A stretch of 64,000 bases of DNA from Pontibacter sp. G13 (lineage in GTDB: Bacteria > Bacteroidota > Bacteroidia > J057), in NCBI RefSeq assembly GCF_031851795.1, contig NZ_CP134696.1, positions 2,713,001-2,777,000 of the forward strand, given 5' to 3'. The translations under genes were made by a program, and so were the position numbers. Shown piece after piece: positions 1 through 9,000 of the stretch (positions are counted from its first letter, which is position 1; each line of letters opens with the position of its first letter). The notes under the pieces were generated by a model. The model made no database searches, was not told the origin of the DNA, and saw only the letters and a list, made by a program, of their open reading frames with translations.

Positions 1-132
1 GAACCCGTACGGCTTGATCACCATACAGCCACGGACATCGGAATTTTCGGCCAGATCGGCCTTTTTGACGATTTCATTGTACCACTCGGAGTAGTTTTCG
101 GCCCGGGTGGTCAGATGCTTGGATTTTGCCAT
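1..132 (-). CDS. proS: Prolyl-tRNA synthetase, N-terminal fragment
   Basis: The first 44 codons of a gene that leaves the window on the left. The reading begins [20 protein letters not shown] and continues to KPYGF at the edge. This matches the start of the archaeal/eukaryotic-like (type 3) prolyl-tRNA synthetase, which charges tRNA-Pro with proline in the cytoplasm and is the usual form in Bacteroidota. The ATG at 132-130 gives exactly the conserved N-terminus. A promoter-like pair lies about 100 bases upstream (230-260), so the gene is probably transcribed separately from the rluD-like gene behind it. Only the N-terminus is visible; the class II catalytic motifs lie outside the window. Confidence 0.85.
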   Translation of the reverse strand, partial: MAKSKHLTTRAENYSEWYNEIVKKADLAENSDVRGCMVIKPYGF

Positions 133-229
133 GCGTCGGGTATCGTTTGTGCGTGTATGGCCTTGCAATCAGCGGATCTTGTGCGTGATTCCGCAAGGCC
201 TAAAGCATGCGGTTTGTGCAAACAAGGTG

Positions 230-260
230 CAATATTACGAGGGTCTTGGGGCAAAACAAA
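230..260 (-). promoter_or_regulatory. Candidate promoter of proS
   Basis: On the minus strand TTTG (257-260) is separated by 19 bases from TAATATTG (230-237). This is one base off the Bacteroidota consensus TTTG-N19-TAnnTTTG. It lies about 100 bases before the proS start. Confidence 0.45.
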
Positions 261-300
261 ATGAACACGAACGGCAATTGAAGATTTCCCAAGTCGAGGA

Positions 301-1380
301 TCAAGTGAAGGGATTTCCGCGCAATTTCTCGATCAGTCCCTGCATATCGTCCGGCAGATCTGTATGGAACTCCATCCGCTCGCCGGTGATCGGATGATCC
401 AACGCCAGATACTTGGCGTGAAGGGCCTGACGTGGGCAGATGCTGAAGCAATTGGCCATGAATTGCTGATACTTCTTGGTATTGGGGCCACGCTGAATGG
501 TATTCCCGCCGTACTCCCGGTCGCTAAACAGGGTATGCCCAAGATACTTCATGTGCACCCGGATCTGGTGTGTGCGGCCCGTTTCCAATTTGCACTGAAC
601 CAATGTCGCCAGTCCAAATCGCTCCAACACCTTGTAATGCGTGACGGCATGCTTGCCGATCTCCCCATCTTGATAGTTGAAGTACAGCTTACGGTCCTTG
701 GGGTGGCGGCCGATATGCCCCTCGATGGTGCCTTCATCTTCCTCCACATTGCCCCAGACGATGGCTTGGTACAGCCGATCCGTCGTGCGGTCGAAAAACT
801 GCTTGGAGAGATGGGCCATCGCGTATTCTTTTTTGGCGATCACCAGAATCCCCGTGGTGTCGCGGTCCAGGCGATGGACCAATCCCGGACGCGCGTGCTC
901 TGAGCCTTTGGCGACAGGCAGATGTTCGAAGTGGTGGAGCAGACCATGCACCAAAGTACCCGTACGGTGTCCGAAACTCGGGTGACACACCATCGCAGCG
1001 GGCTTGTGCACAATCAAGAAATCATCGTCTTCATATCGGATATCGAGATCCATAGCCTCAGCCTCCAATTTGGGCGTCGGCGGAAAGGGCAGCATGAGCT
1101 TGACCTTGTCGCCAGCCTTGACCTTGTAGGAGACTTTGACCTCCTGGCCATTAACGGAGATGGACCCCGTGCTGGAGGCATTTTTGATGCGTGAGCGGGT
1201 GGTAAATGGCAGCAGATTGGATAGAAACTTGTCTACACGCAAAGGCTTCTGCCCTTCCGCTGCAATCAGAGAATAATGATCATACAGGGTATCATCGTCC
1301 CGTGCGTCCTCGGAATTGTACAATTCCTTGTCGCTATGATGTCTGACAAAATTCTCTCGTTGGTCTCTATTTCGTCCCAT
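301..1380 (-). CDS. RluD-family 23S rRNA pseudouridine synthase
   Basis: A 359-residue RluA/RluD-type pseudouridine synthase, which isomerises specific uridines in 23S rRNA. An S4 RNA-binding domain lies at about residues 45-105 (LRVDKFLSNLL... SVNGQ). The catalytic domain follows, with the signature HRLDRDTTGILV near residue 170; its Asp is the family's catalytic residue. GRTHQIRVH near residue 270 is the second conserved motif. The N-terminus carries about 35 extra charged residues (MGRNRDQRENFVRHH) not seen in short homologues. The start is ATG. It lies 168 bases behind proS on the same strand, and a separate promoter candidate lies between them. Assignment to RluD rather than RluC or RluB rests on the S4-plus-HRLDRDTTG layout; the exact target uridines cannot be read from sequence. 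Confidence 0.9.
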   Translation of the reverse strand: MGRNRDQRENFVRHHSDKELYNSEDARDDDTLYDHYSLIAAEGQKPLRVDKFLSNLLPFTTRSRIKNASSTGSISVNGQEVKVSYKVKAGDKVKLMLPFPPTPKLEAEAMDLDIRYEDDDFLIVHKPAAMVCHPSFGHRTGTLVHGLLHHFEHLPVAKGSEHARPGLVHRLDRDTTGILVIAKKEYAMAHLSKQFFDRTTDRLYQAIVWGNVEEDEGTIEGHIGRHPKDRKLYFNYQDGEIGKHAVTHYKVLERFGLATLVQCKLETGRTHQIRVHMKYLGHTLFSDREYGGNTIQRGPNTKKYQQFMANCFSICPRQALHAKYLALDHPITGERMEFHTDLPDDMQGLIEKLRGNPFT

Positions 1381-1545
1381 TGCCTACCATTAATGAAGCT
1401 ACGACCCCGAAGGCCATCCCCGGAGTCGCGCCACAAAATTACACAAATATTCTTCGAGATACCGATATCGGTGAAATCTACATGCGGGAAGTCTCTATAC
1501 GAATGCTCGGTCTTCAGGCAATCTTTTGGTTGAGAAGGAGGATAT

Positions 1546-1765
1546 GGGTGTGCCCCCGCGATCAGACCTTCTGTTCCATGCCTGGCAAGATGGTCGCGGC
1601 GTCAGGCTGTCCATGAGTCCGCTATCGCTCCCGTCCTTGCATGTGAGCCGTATGAACCGTGAGATGTTTCCCGAAATACATGTGAAGCTGAGGATCGGAT
1701 CGATTTCGTCGGACCTCGCTGGCGCTCGTCATTCCCATCCTTCACACCGCACCTGCCAGCCGCAC
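1546..1765 (+). repeat. Dispersed structured element, copy 1a
   Basis: Starts GGGTGTGCCCCCGCG and ends CACCTGCCAGCCGCAC. Helix 1 pairs CCGCGATC (1556-1563) with GGTCGCGG (1592-1599). The block GGCGTCAGGCTGTCCA follows, as in copies at 41.3 kb and 57.3 kb. The 3' part, CCCATCCTTCACACCG, matches the ends of those copies. It runs towards copy 1b. Confidence 0.7.
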
Positions 1766-1779
1766 ATAGAAATCTGAAG

Positions 1780-1964
1780 TGCGGATGGCCTTGCCGCGGC
1801 GTAAAGTGCCTGAAGTGGCCGACCTTCGGGAGGAGTCTCCAGTCTGCGGGTGGCGACCTCTCGCCCGCAGACTGGAGACCGAGCGCAGCGAGCACGGAAG
1901 GGACTGGCCCGGCGCATCGATGTTCAAGCGTCATCCGATGGTCCGATCGCCGGGATACGCCCAA
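1780..1964 (-). repeat. Dispersed structured element, copy 1b
   Basis: Read on the minus strand it begins TTGGGCGTATCCCGGCG, directly after the T-tract of the terminator at 1972-1993. Helix 1 pairs CCCGGCG (1948-1954) with CGCCGGG (1908-1914). An apical hairpin of 16 perfect base pairs (arms 1835-1850 and 1864-1879, 13-base loop) replaces the shorter hairpin of other copies. Its 3' end meets that of copy 1a, so the two are convergent. Confidence 0.65.
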
Positions 1965-1971
1965 GAAAAAA

Positions 1972-1993
1972 GCCCACCGAATAATCGGCAGGC
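1972..1993 (-). terminator. Rho-independent terminator of the PhoD-like gene
   Basis: On the minus strand GCCTGCCGA-TTAT-TCGGTGGGC is followed by TTTTTTC. It lies 13 bases behind the stop codon of the phosphatase gene and directly before repeat copy 1b. Confidence 0.7.
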
Positions 1994-2005
1994 CTCCATA
2001 CTGGC

Positions 2006-4366
2006 TTATTTTTCTTGAGCAAAGGGGTGCGAAATCGGCCACCCCTCAAATTGGCTTCCCGTATCGGGATCTTCATCCCAAGGCCAACATGCTAATTCGT
2101 ATGCTTGGGCTTCATGATCCACCCGGATGATTCCATATCCTTCGCTTTTGAGGCTGCGATCTGCGAGGAACATGCCCCATTTGCCATCTCTCCCTTCCAT
2201 GTATTCCTGGTAGGTGAGTTTGGGATTGGCCACTGCCAGGACCCGCATCTTGTTGCCAAATGAGTCGATGAAATGGCCGGTATTGGGATTGCCTCGATAG
2301 GGATTTTCGAGCTTGCCCTCCCCCTCAAACCATCGCTGCCAAAACGCTGCCGCCGCTGGCCCTGCAAAAAATAGGGCTCCATCCTCATAGCCATCCAACC
2401 CTTGGTGCGCCACCATGCCGAGGTGCTGATCGCCAGCCAATACCAACGCTTGAGCTTCCTTGACGAGTTTGACAGCCCGATACCTGCCATCGGCGGGGTA
2501 CCCATTGGCATCAAAATCGATGAGGGGTTCCAAATTGCCCTTGGTCTGCGGCGATCCCCAAATGGAAGCTGTGATGCAGATTTTGGGGAGTCCGGGATGC
2601 ATGTCTTTCCAATCGGCGAGAAACTCCTCTTGGCGCTTCCCGAGCAATTCCCCGGTAGTCGCCAGCAAGTTTGCCTGATAGTCTGGTGGAGACTTGAACT
2701 TGCGGTCCTCCACCAAGGCAAAGCTGACGCCACCATAGACAAAAGCGCCATAGGTAACCGGAATATCGTGCTCGATCGGTGTCGGATCATAGGCATCGGG
2801 ATTGTGGCCATGCTGAATCCGATAGACCATCCGCACCAGATCCTTGTCCCATTTGAACCCGCCATCTTCCTCCTTCTGAGTTCCAGAATCCTTGCCGCCC
2901 TGCCCCCATAGGTTGCCCTGAAGCACATCATGGTCATCTGCCAAGATCACACACGGACGATTCCGGATGGCATCTCGGAAGGTCCAGTACCAGAGATACC
3001 ACCGATACAGGGTATCAAGCTTGGCATCGGACGTATGGCGACCGTATCGAGTGGGATAGGTTTCGTAGTATTGATCCCCACAAAAAACATAGAGATCGGG
3101 ATCGTGCTTGGCCGCATGGGAGACAAGCTCCTTGTGCGGGAAGAAGAGATTGTCCGGCGTAAACCTCCCCAAGACTCGCTCCTGTGTGATCAGCTTGCGA
3201 TAGTGGGGATCGTCTAGGCTTTTGGCGGTGGGAATGATACACGAGAATAGGGCGATATCCATCGACTCGGCCCCGCCATGATCGCGTACGATGGTGCCTT
3301 CAAATAGGCTCTCTCGCTTGCGATTGGGGAATACGATCCGGTATTCATGGTCCCGTTGGAAATCCCAGTCCGGGATTCTAAACAGGCTTACAAATCCATC
3401 CTCGATAGGGGCTATTGGGCCTTTCTTCCACTTATTGGTGCCAAAGACCCGATATTCCAGCCGAGCTTCAGCATGATGTTCTGTAGAGATGGGCAGGAAT
3501 TGCGCAGTCAGTTTGAGGACGGATTGGTTGAGGCTGTACATACATCCCATGACCGGGCCTAGTTGCCTGTCGTCATGGACCCCGATTTTCTGGCCCCCCG
3601 TCGACATCTCAGAAAACCACCATCTGGTTCCGGCCTGTTTTCTAGGCGGTGAGGAGACGAGGGAAATTCCCCCGATCAATTCTTCTGCAGGAACGCCTGT
3701 ACGCACGACGAAGCCGAGCTCATCCCCACTATGGGCATCGGTCGCCACCAATCGCACGTCAAAAGCTCCATCCTCCACCGGATCGATGTGGCAATCCAAC
3801 CAAATGTCTCGCTCGGCAACATCGGAAATGGGCGCAGTCTCTCCTCGGGCGATTGCCTCGAACTTCAGCGTTTCCGACTGATTGGTAAAATCCCGAAAGC
3901 TCAGAGAACCATCCATGTCGAGTACTGCCATGAATCCTCCACCTACTCCAGATGCCCTTTGCACCAAAGCACTCGATTGATAAGGCAGATTGCCTCCGCC
4001 AATTCCAAGGAGGAAGCCGCAAAATCCGGGCTTGTCAGGATCTAGACTACCGACCTTGACGCGGAGGCGCCCCGGAGCATGCTGCTCGGTCAAGCTACGT
4101 GTCAAGACGGAACAGGTACGGATTTCGAAGGACTCACCTCCTTGCAGGCATTCGATTCGCCCTTGGCTCATCCGCCAATCTTGGAGACGATTGGCCCAAA
4201 ATGAACGCCCCAACCAATGGCGGGTTCGATCCTGTGGAAGGGTTTCGAGGGGATAAAGGGGTACTAAATCTGGACGATTGGCTGCCCGAAGCGCCTCCAC
4301 AGAAGGGATCAATGCCGACCCTACTGCCGTGGCTACCCCGAGCTTTACAAAATGTCTTCTTTTCAT
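2006..4366 (-). CDS. PhoD-like metallophosphatase, Tat-exported
   Basis: About 786 residues. The ATG at 4366 gives MKRRHFVKLGVATAVGSALI, a twin-arginine style signal peptide (RRHFVK); an in-frame GTG at 4420 would only add residues in front of it. The body carries PhoD-type metal-site motifs: GDQYYE near residue 430, ADDHDVLQGN near 475 and AGDQHLG near 645. PhoD enzymes are calcium/iron phosphodiesterases or alkaline phosphatases of the periplasm or cell surface that release phosphate from organic esters. The protein is longer than classical PhoD (about 580) because roughly 350 residues of beta-rich sequence precede the catalytic part. Substrate is unknown. It has its own terminator (1972-1993) and appears monocistronic. 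Confidence 0.85.
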   Translation of the reverse strand: MKRRHFVKLGVATAVGSALIPSVEALRAANRPDLVPLYPLETLPQDRTRHWLGRSFWANRLQDWRMSQGRIECLQGGESFEIRTCSVLTRSLTEQHAPGRLRVKVGSLDPDKPGFCGFLLGIGGGNLPYQSSALVQRASGVGGGFMAVLDMDGSLSFRDFTNQSETLKFEAIARGETAPISDVAERDIWLDCHIDPVEDGAFDVRLVATDAHSGDELGFVVRTGVPAEELIGGISLVSSPPRKQAGTRWWFSEMSTGGQKIGVHDDRQLGPVMGCMYSLNQSVLKLTAQFLPISTEHHAEARLEYRVFGTNKWKKGPIAPIEDGFVSLFRIPDWDFQRDHEYRIVFPNRKRESLFEGTIVRDHGGAESMDIALFSCIIPTAKSLDDPHYRKLITQERVLGRFTPDNLFFPHKELVSHAAKHDPDLYVFCGDQYYETYPTRYGRHTSDAKLDTLYRWYLWYWTFRDAIRNRPCVILADDHDVLQGNLWGQGGKDSGTQKEEDGGFKWDKDLVRMVYRIQHGHNPDAYDPTPIEHDIPVTYGAFVYGGVSFALVEDRKFKSPPDYQANLLATTGELLGKRQEEFLADWKDMHPGLPKICITASIWGSPQTKGNLEPLIDFDANGYPADGRYRAVKLVKEAQALVLAGDQHLGMVAHQGLDGYEDGALFFAGPAAAAFWQRWFEGEGKLENPYRGNPNTGHFIDSFGNKMRVLAVANPKLTYQEYMEGRDGKWGMFLADRSLKSEGYGIIRVDHEAQAYELACWPWDEDPDTGSQFEGWPISHPFAQEK

Positions 4367-4554
4367 CTGAGCTTGCGTAGTAGTTCCATTTCTGTCGAGG
4401 GGGTAAGGAAGGATTTCCACTTGAGAAACCCAATTTCACACACTGGACAAAAACTCACGCAACCTGCCCTATTTGGCTAGAAAGAGGATCTGTACGATTT
4501 TTCCTGCGACAAATGGGTAATTCCATCTCCGAATGAAAATTCTTCCCAAAAGAA

Positions 4555-4586
4555 AAGCGAACAGGAGCTTGAATTCCTGTTCGCTT
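4555..4586 (-). terminator. Terminator of lgt
   Basis: Inverted repeat AAGCGAACAGGA / TCCTGTTCGCTT, followed on the minus strand by TTCTTTTGGG, 57 bases behind the lgt stop. Confidence 0.8.
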
Positions 4587-4643
4587 GGATGTGTTTTTAG
4601 CGTGATGGTTTAAGCGCAGTATCTGAAGCAATGCGCCCCAAGT

Positions 4644-5885
4644 TTAGGCCTTCCCTTTGGGTTTGGGCTTGGCTTGTTCGGCAGTTGAGGTTGATGCTAC
4701 AGGATAGGGCTTTTTCATTTTGTAGGTCGCATACCAAAAGAGGAAGATTCCGCCGATAATCATGGCAGAAGAGATGAGTTCCGCTTGGGTGATCTCCAGT
4801 CCGAACAGATTGTAGGTTGAGTTGACTCTGATCTTCTCGATGAGGAATCTTTCGATGCCATTGAGGACGAGATATGCTCCGGTCATTTGGCCCCAGTACT
4901 TGAAACGTTTGCGCATCATCCAGAGGAACGCAAAGATGATCATCGCCATGACCGTCTCATAGAATGGCGTAGGGAAAACAGGCTTGGCGAGTGCATGAAG
5001 CTCCTCCCAATTACAGATGAGATCGGGGTATTGGTTGAAGTCTGGATTGCAGGTTTGATTGACGTTGTTGGGATAGTCGAACGACCACATCCAATCCGGC
5101 AACCAGCTCATCCAATCTGGCTTGGCAGCCTCGTTGATGATCCCCCAGTCACCATCTCCAGCAGTTTGGCAGCCGATTCGTCCAGTACCGTAAGACAGCA
5201 TCATGGCAGGCGCAATGGCATCTGCAAACGGCAAGACTGCATATCCTTTTTTCCGGACATAGTAGGCGATGGCAAATCCTGCACAGATCAACCCGCCATA
5301 GAAAGTGAGGCCGCTGAAGGAAGTCAATTGGCCGATGGGATCAGCCATAAAGTCATCTAGGTACTCGAGATTATGGAAGACTTTCGCGCCCAAGATTCCC
5401 GCGACAAAGGCAATGGTGGTGATGGTGCCGATTTCATTTGGAATGCCCCATTGGATCTTTTCCTTGGTGGGCTTTGAGCCTTTGGATTGGATATGTTGAT
5501 AAAAGCGATAGCCTCCACCAATTGCTCCCAAGATCAGGGCCCACATCCATGAGCCTGTGCCTTTGGTAAATGCATTGCCCAAGGCTACCTGTGGGTTCTC
5601 GGAAAAACTTCCATAATCCTCGAACATCATCCCGATGATGTATCCCATAACTCCGTAAAGCGCAAAATTGAACAACACATCTGTCAAGGGAATTTCTCCC
5701 CCTACAGAAATCTCTCGCTCATGGGTAGGGAAGACGCCAATCTTGGTCATTCGCCTCAACTCCAGCAAAAGGGCCAAGTAGGCCACACCAAATGAGACAG
5801 CGAGAAAAAATCCAAAGGTCTGGATGGGAAGGAGGATGTCCGTGCCGAGGAGATCGTTGATCAGATCACTGATTCGGGGATACAT
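4644..5885 (-). CDS. lgt: Prolipoprotein diacylglyceryl transferase
   Basis: A 413-residue multi-spanning inner-membrane enzyme. Lgt moves a diacylglyceryl group from phosphatidylglycerol to the lipobox cysteine of prolipoproteins, the first step of lipoprotein maturation. The signature [16 protein letters not shown] lies near residue 232, and [11 protein letters not shown], the conserved periplasmic-side helix, near 190. Family members are usually 260-300 residues. This one has an inserted loop (about 245-300, rich in Trp, Asp and Asn) and an Ala/Lys/Pro tail ([14 protein letters not shown]); longer Lgt forms are common in Bacteroidota. The window encodes several likely Lgt substrates (at 16750, 32040, 33804, 46285 and 62733). 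The start is ATG and a terminator follows. Confidence 0.93.
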   Translation of the reverse strand: MYPRISDLINDLLGTDILLPIQTFGFFLAVSFGVAYLALLLELRRMTKIGVFPTHEREISVGGEIPLTDVLFNFALYGVMGYIIGMMFEDYGSFSENPQVALGNAFTKGTGSWMWALILGAIGGGYRFYQHIQSKGSKPTKEKIQWGIPNEIGTITTIAFVAGILGAKVFHNLEYLDDFMADPIGQLTSFSGLTFYGGLICAGFAIAYYVRKKGYAVLPFADAIAPAMMLSYGTGRIGCQTAGDGDWGIINEAAKPDWMSWLPDWMWSFDYPNNVNQTCNPDFNQYPDLICNWEELHALAKPVFPTPFYETVMAMIIFAFLWMMRKRFKYWGQMTGAYLVLNGIERFLIEKIRVNSTYNLFGLEITQAELISSAMIIGGIFLFWYATYKMKKPYPVASTSTAEQAKPKPKGKA

Positions 5886-6049
5886 GGAGGTCGGGGTTTG
5901 GATGAAACTTGCCCACCGAAGTTACAACAAAATTGCACATCCCGATCGTCCGAAAGATTCATATTTGGACAATCCCTGTGCAACACTTACCAACCAAAAT
6001 GGGCCACCGAAATCGGCAGCCCCTCATTATTCAATGTGCAAAGGAATCT

Positions 6050-9000
6050 TTATCGGATCAGGGTCACGGTTCCTGCTTTGTAGAAAGTGGTCCCGTCATT
6101 GAGGACTGCATTGACCACAAAGACATAGACACCCTCCTGGCAAGGTTCGCCATTTTTGGTACCATCCCAACGATCAGCCATGCTGTTCAATGTGATGATA
6201 TGGCCGCCCCAGCGATCCCAGATGTTCATTTCCACCTCGACAACTCCGACTCCAATGGGGTGGAAGTATCCGTTGAATTCATCGTAGTTGGGTGTAAAGG
6301 CATTCGGAACGTAAATGGCTCCTGGAGGAATCAGCGTGAAGGTGTACTCAGCCGTATCTGGGCAGGCTCTTCCCAAGTCGTAAGCCACCAATTCAACGGT
6401 ATAGGTTCCGGTCTGGTGATAAACGTGGATTGGGTTGAGATCCGTAGAAGTCTGTCCATCTCCGAAGTCCCATCCATAGGAGAATGCAAACTGGGAACGG
6501 TTGAGGAAATTAATTCCAGCTTGATCCAAGATCAGCGTATCTCCATTTCCGATGAAGTCTGTGGTAAAGTCTGCAATCGGCTGAGAAGATAACTCTACCT
6601 GATACGTGAAGGTCGTTTCACATCCAACAGAGTCCACAATCAATGCGGTGTAAACGCCGTCATCTGGTCCTCCAAAGAGATCTACGGCTACTGGTCCTGT
6701 TTGAGGTGGAGTTGTATTCCAGAAAATTTCATACTCTGGGAATCCTCCTGTCACGTCGATGGTGACACTACCGTTGGCCAATCCACAGAAAGCAGGATCG
6801 CTATCCACAAGTTCCGGCACGATCGGGGTAGGCTGTCCGATTTCAAAATCTTGAGAAATGGAGCAACCCAAACTATCAGTCACGGTAACCGTGTAGGTAC
6901 CAGCTGCCATTCCTGAAGCGATGCTATCCGTTCCAACGGAATCAGTCCATACGTAGGTCAAGCTTGGGGTTCCGCCAACTGCACGGGCAAATGCCTCTCC
7001 ATCTGCAAAATCATAACAACTGGCATCCACATAGGAAATAGAATCGAACTCCATCAATGGAGGTTCGATAACCTCCACGGAGATCGAATATTGACAGTTG
7101 TTGGCATCTGTGATGATACAGTCATAGTTGCCCGGAGGAAGATTATTAACGGTAGAATTGGTTTCGCCTGTGTTCCAGAGATACTGGTAGGCTGGAGTAC
7201 CACCAACGACATCCACCTCGGCGCTACCATCGTTTTCTCCGTAGCAGGAAATATCTTGACTGGTTCCTGATCCAATGAGAGCATCGGGCTCATTCAAGGT
7301 TGCTGCGGTCTCTGCCATACAGCCATTTCCATCTCGGATGACAATGACATAGGTTCCAGCAGCCATTCCTGTGAGGATTGGGCTCGAACCAAACGGCTGG
7401 GCTTCAAAAGCGAATTCGTAAGCAGGCGTACCACCAGATCCTGCTACAGTCACAGATCCATTGGCAATGCCAAAACAGGTGACATCATTGATATCGGTTA
7501 CCGTAACGGCCAATGGGGCAGGTTCAATGATGGTGACATTGGCAGAAGCCAAACATCCATTGGCATCCTGTACATCAAATGTATAGGTACCTGCCGCCAA
7601 TCCAGTGAATACATTGTTCAGGACAAATGGTGAGCCATTCAAGGAATACTTGTAAGGCTTGGTACCGCCAGTAGCATTCATTTCGACACTACCATCTTGT
7701 TCTCCAAAGCAGGAGATGTCCAGCTTATTGAGTGGAGTGGCCAACAATGGGGCCGGCTCCAAAATATCCACGACAAAGTCAGCCTCGCACTCGTTTGAGT
7801 CCTGAACGGTTACGGTATAGGTTCCCGCCACAAGGTCCTCAAACTGGTTGTTGTTGGTGAATCCTCCAAGGCCTGGAGAAATGTCATATTCGTAAGGCTC
7901 CGTACCACCAAACGCAAGCGCTAAAATGGAACCGTCTAGTCCACCATTACAAGAGACATCGCTTAGTGCGCCTGCCTGCGTGTAGAGCGAGTCAGGCTCT
8001 TCAATAACGAAAGAGAGCGAGTATCCACAGTCAAAGAAATCCGCTACGGCAATTTCGTGATAGCCGGGGCAGAGGTTATTGACGAAGGTATCAGAGAGTG
8101 CATTCGCATCCAGCAGGTACAAATATGGAGGAGTTCCTCCCGCAGGACTGAAGGACAAGAATCCATCGCAAACGCCATAGCAGGAAGCATCTCGGGTAGA
8201 ATCGATCACCAAGAATGGGTCATTGGCCTCCTTGATTTCCACTTCAGCCGAAGCCATACACCCGTTGTAGTCGCGGACCATCATGGTGTAAAGTCCTGGC
8301 GGCAATCCACCAAAAGCTCCATTCAGAGACCAAGTTGTGCCACCATCTGCAGAGAACTCATAAGGGATCGCCCCTCCGTTGCCTGAAATCTGGATAAATC
8401 CAAGGTTCAATACACAGTTGGTGCTTTGGACCGAATCGATTACCACCTCAAGCGGAATCGTTGGCTGGTTGATATTGACAGGTGCAGAAGTCGCGGTACA
8501 GCCTTTGGAATCCATCACTGTCACTGTGTATGGCCCTTGTGGCAAGTTGACAAATGAGGTCACATTCAAGAAAGTCGAACTGCCATTGAGCGCAAATGAG
8601 TACCCGGGGGTTCCTCCTGTAGCTGAGACTTCCAACTCTCCAGTCGCCTCACCATAACAACCTACATCAATCGCTGAATCGATTGATACGACCAATACAG
8701 GAGGCTCATTTACTGTGACGGTCGCAGTGGCTTCACATCCTGCATCGTCTATCCCGACCACGGTATAGCTTCCCGGAGGAAGGTTGTTGACAGTAGCAGA
8801 TCCGGGTGTACCGACAGGAGGCAACCATACATAGGCAGCATTTCCACTTCCTCCAAATGGGACAGCCTGAATAGATCCATCCGAAGAACCATTACAGGAC
8901 ACGTCTTCCGCATTCAGGGAAAGGGACAGCGGAGCATACACCACGACATCGACATCCTCGGCAGCCGATCCACAAGAATTGGAAACTGTCAAAGTATAGG

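Larger units (their letters stand above)
1381..2005. other. Gene-free stretch holding two convergent repeat copies
   Basis: No credible gene. The stretch is filled by two copies of the dispersed structured element (1546-1765 plus, 1780-1964 minus) and the terminator at 1972-1993. The open frames here run through the repeats and show no protein-like composition. Confidence 0.7.

Noticed and set aside
1526-2042. Open frames of 60-146 codons on both strands
   Set aside because: They run through the two repeat copies and a terminator; composition is not protein-like and no start is credible.
4367-4420. GTG start of the PhoD-like gene 54 bases upstream
   Set aside because: It would place 18 polar residues before a clear Tat signal that starts at the internal ATG.
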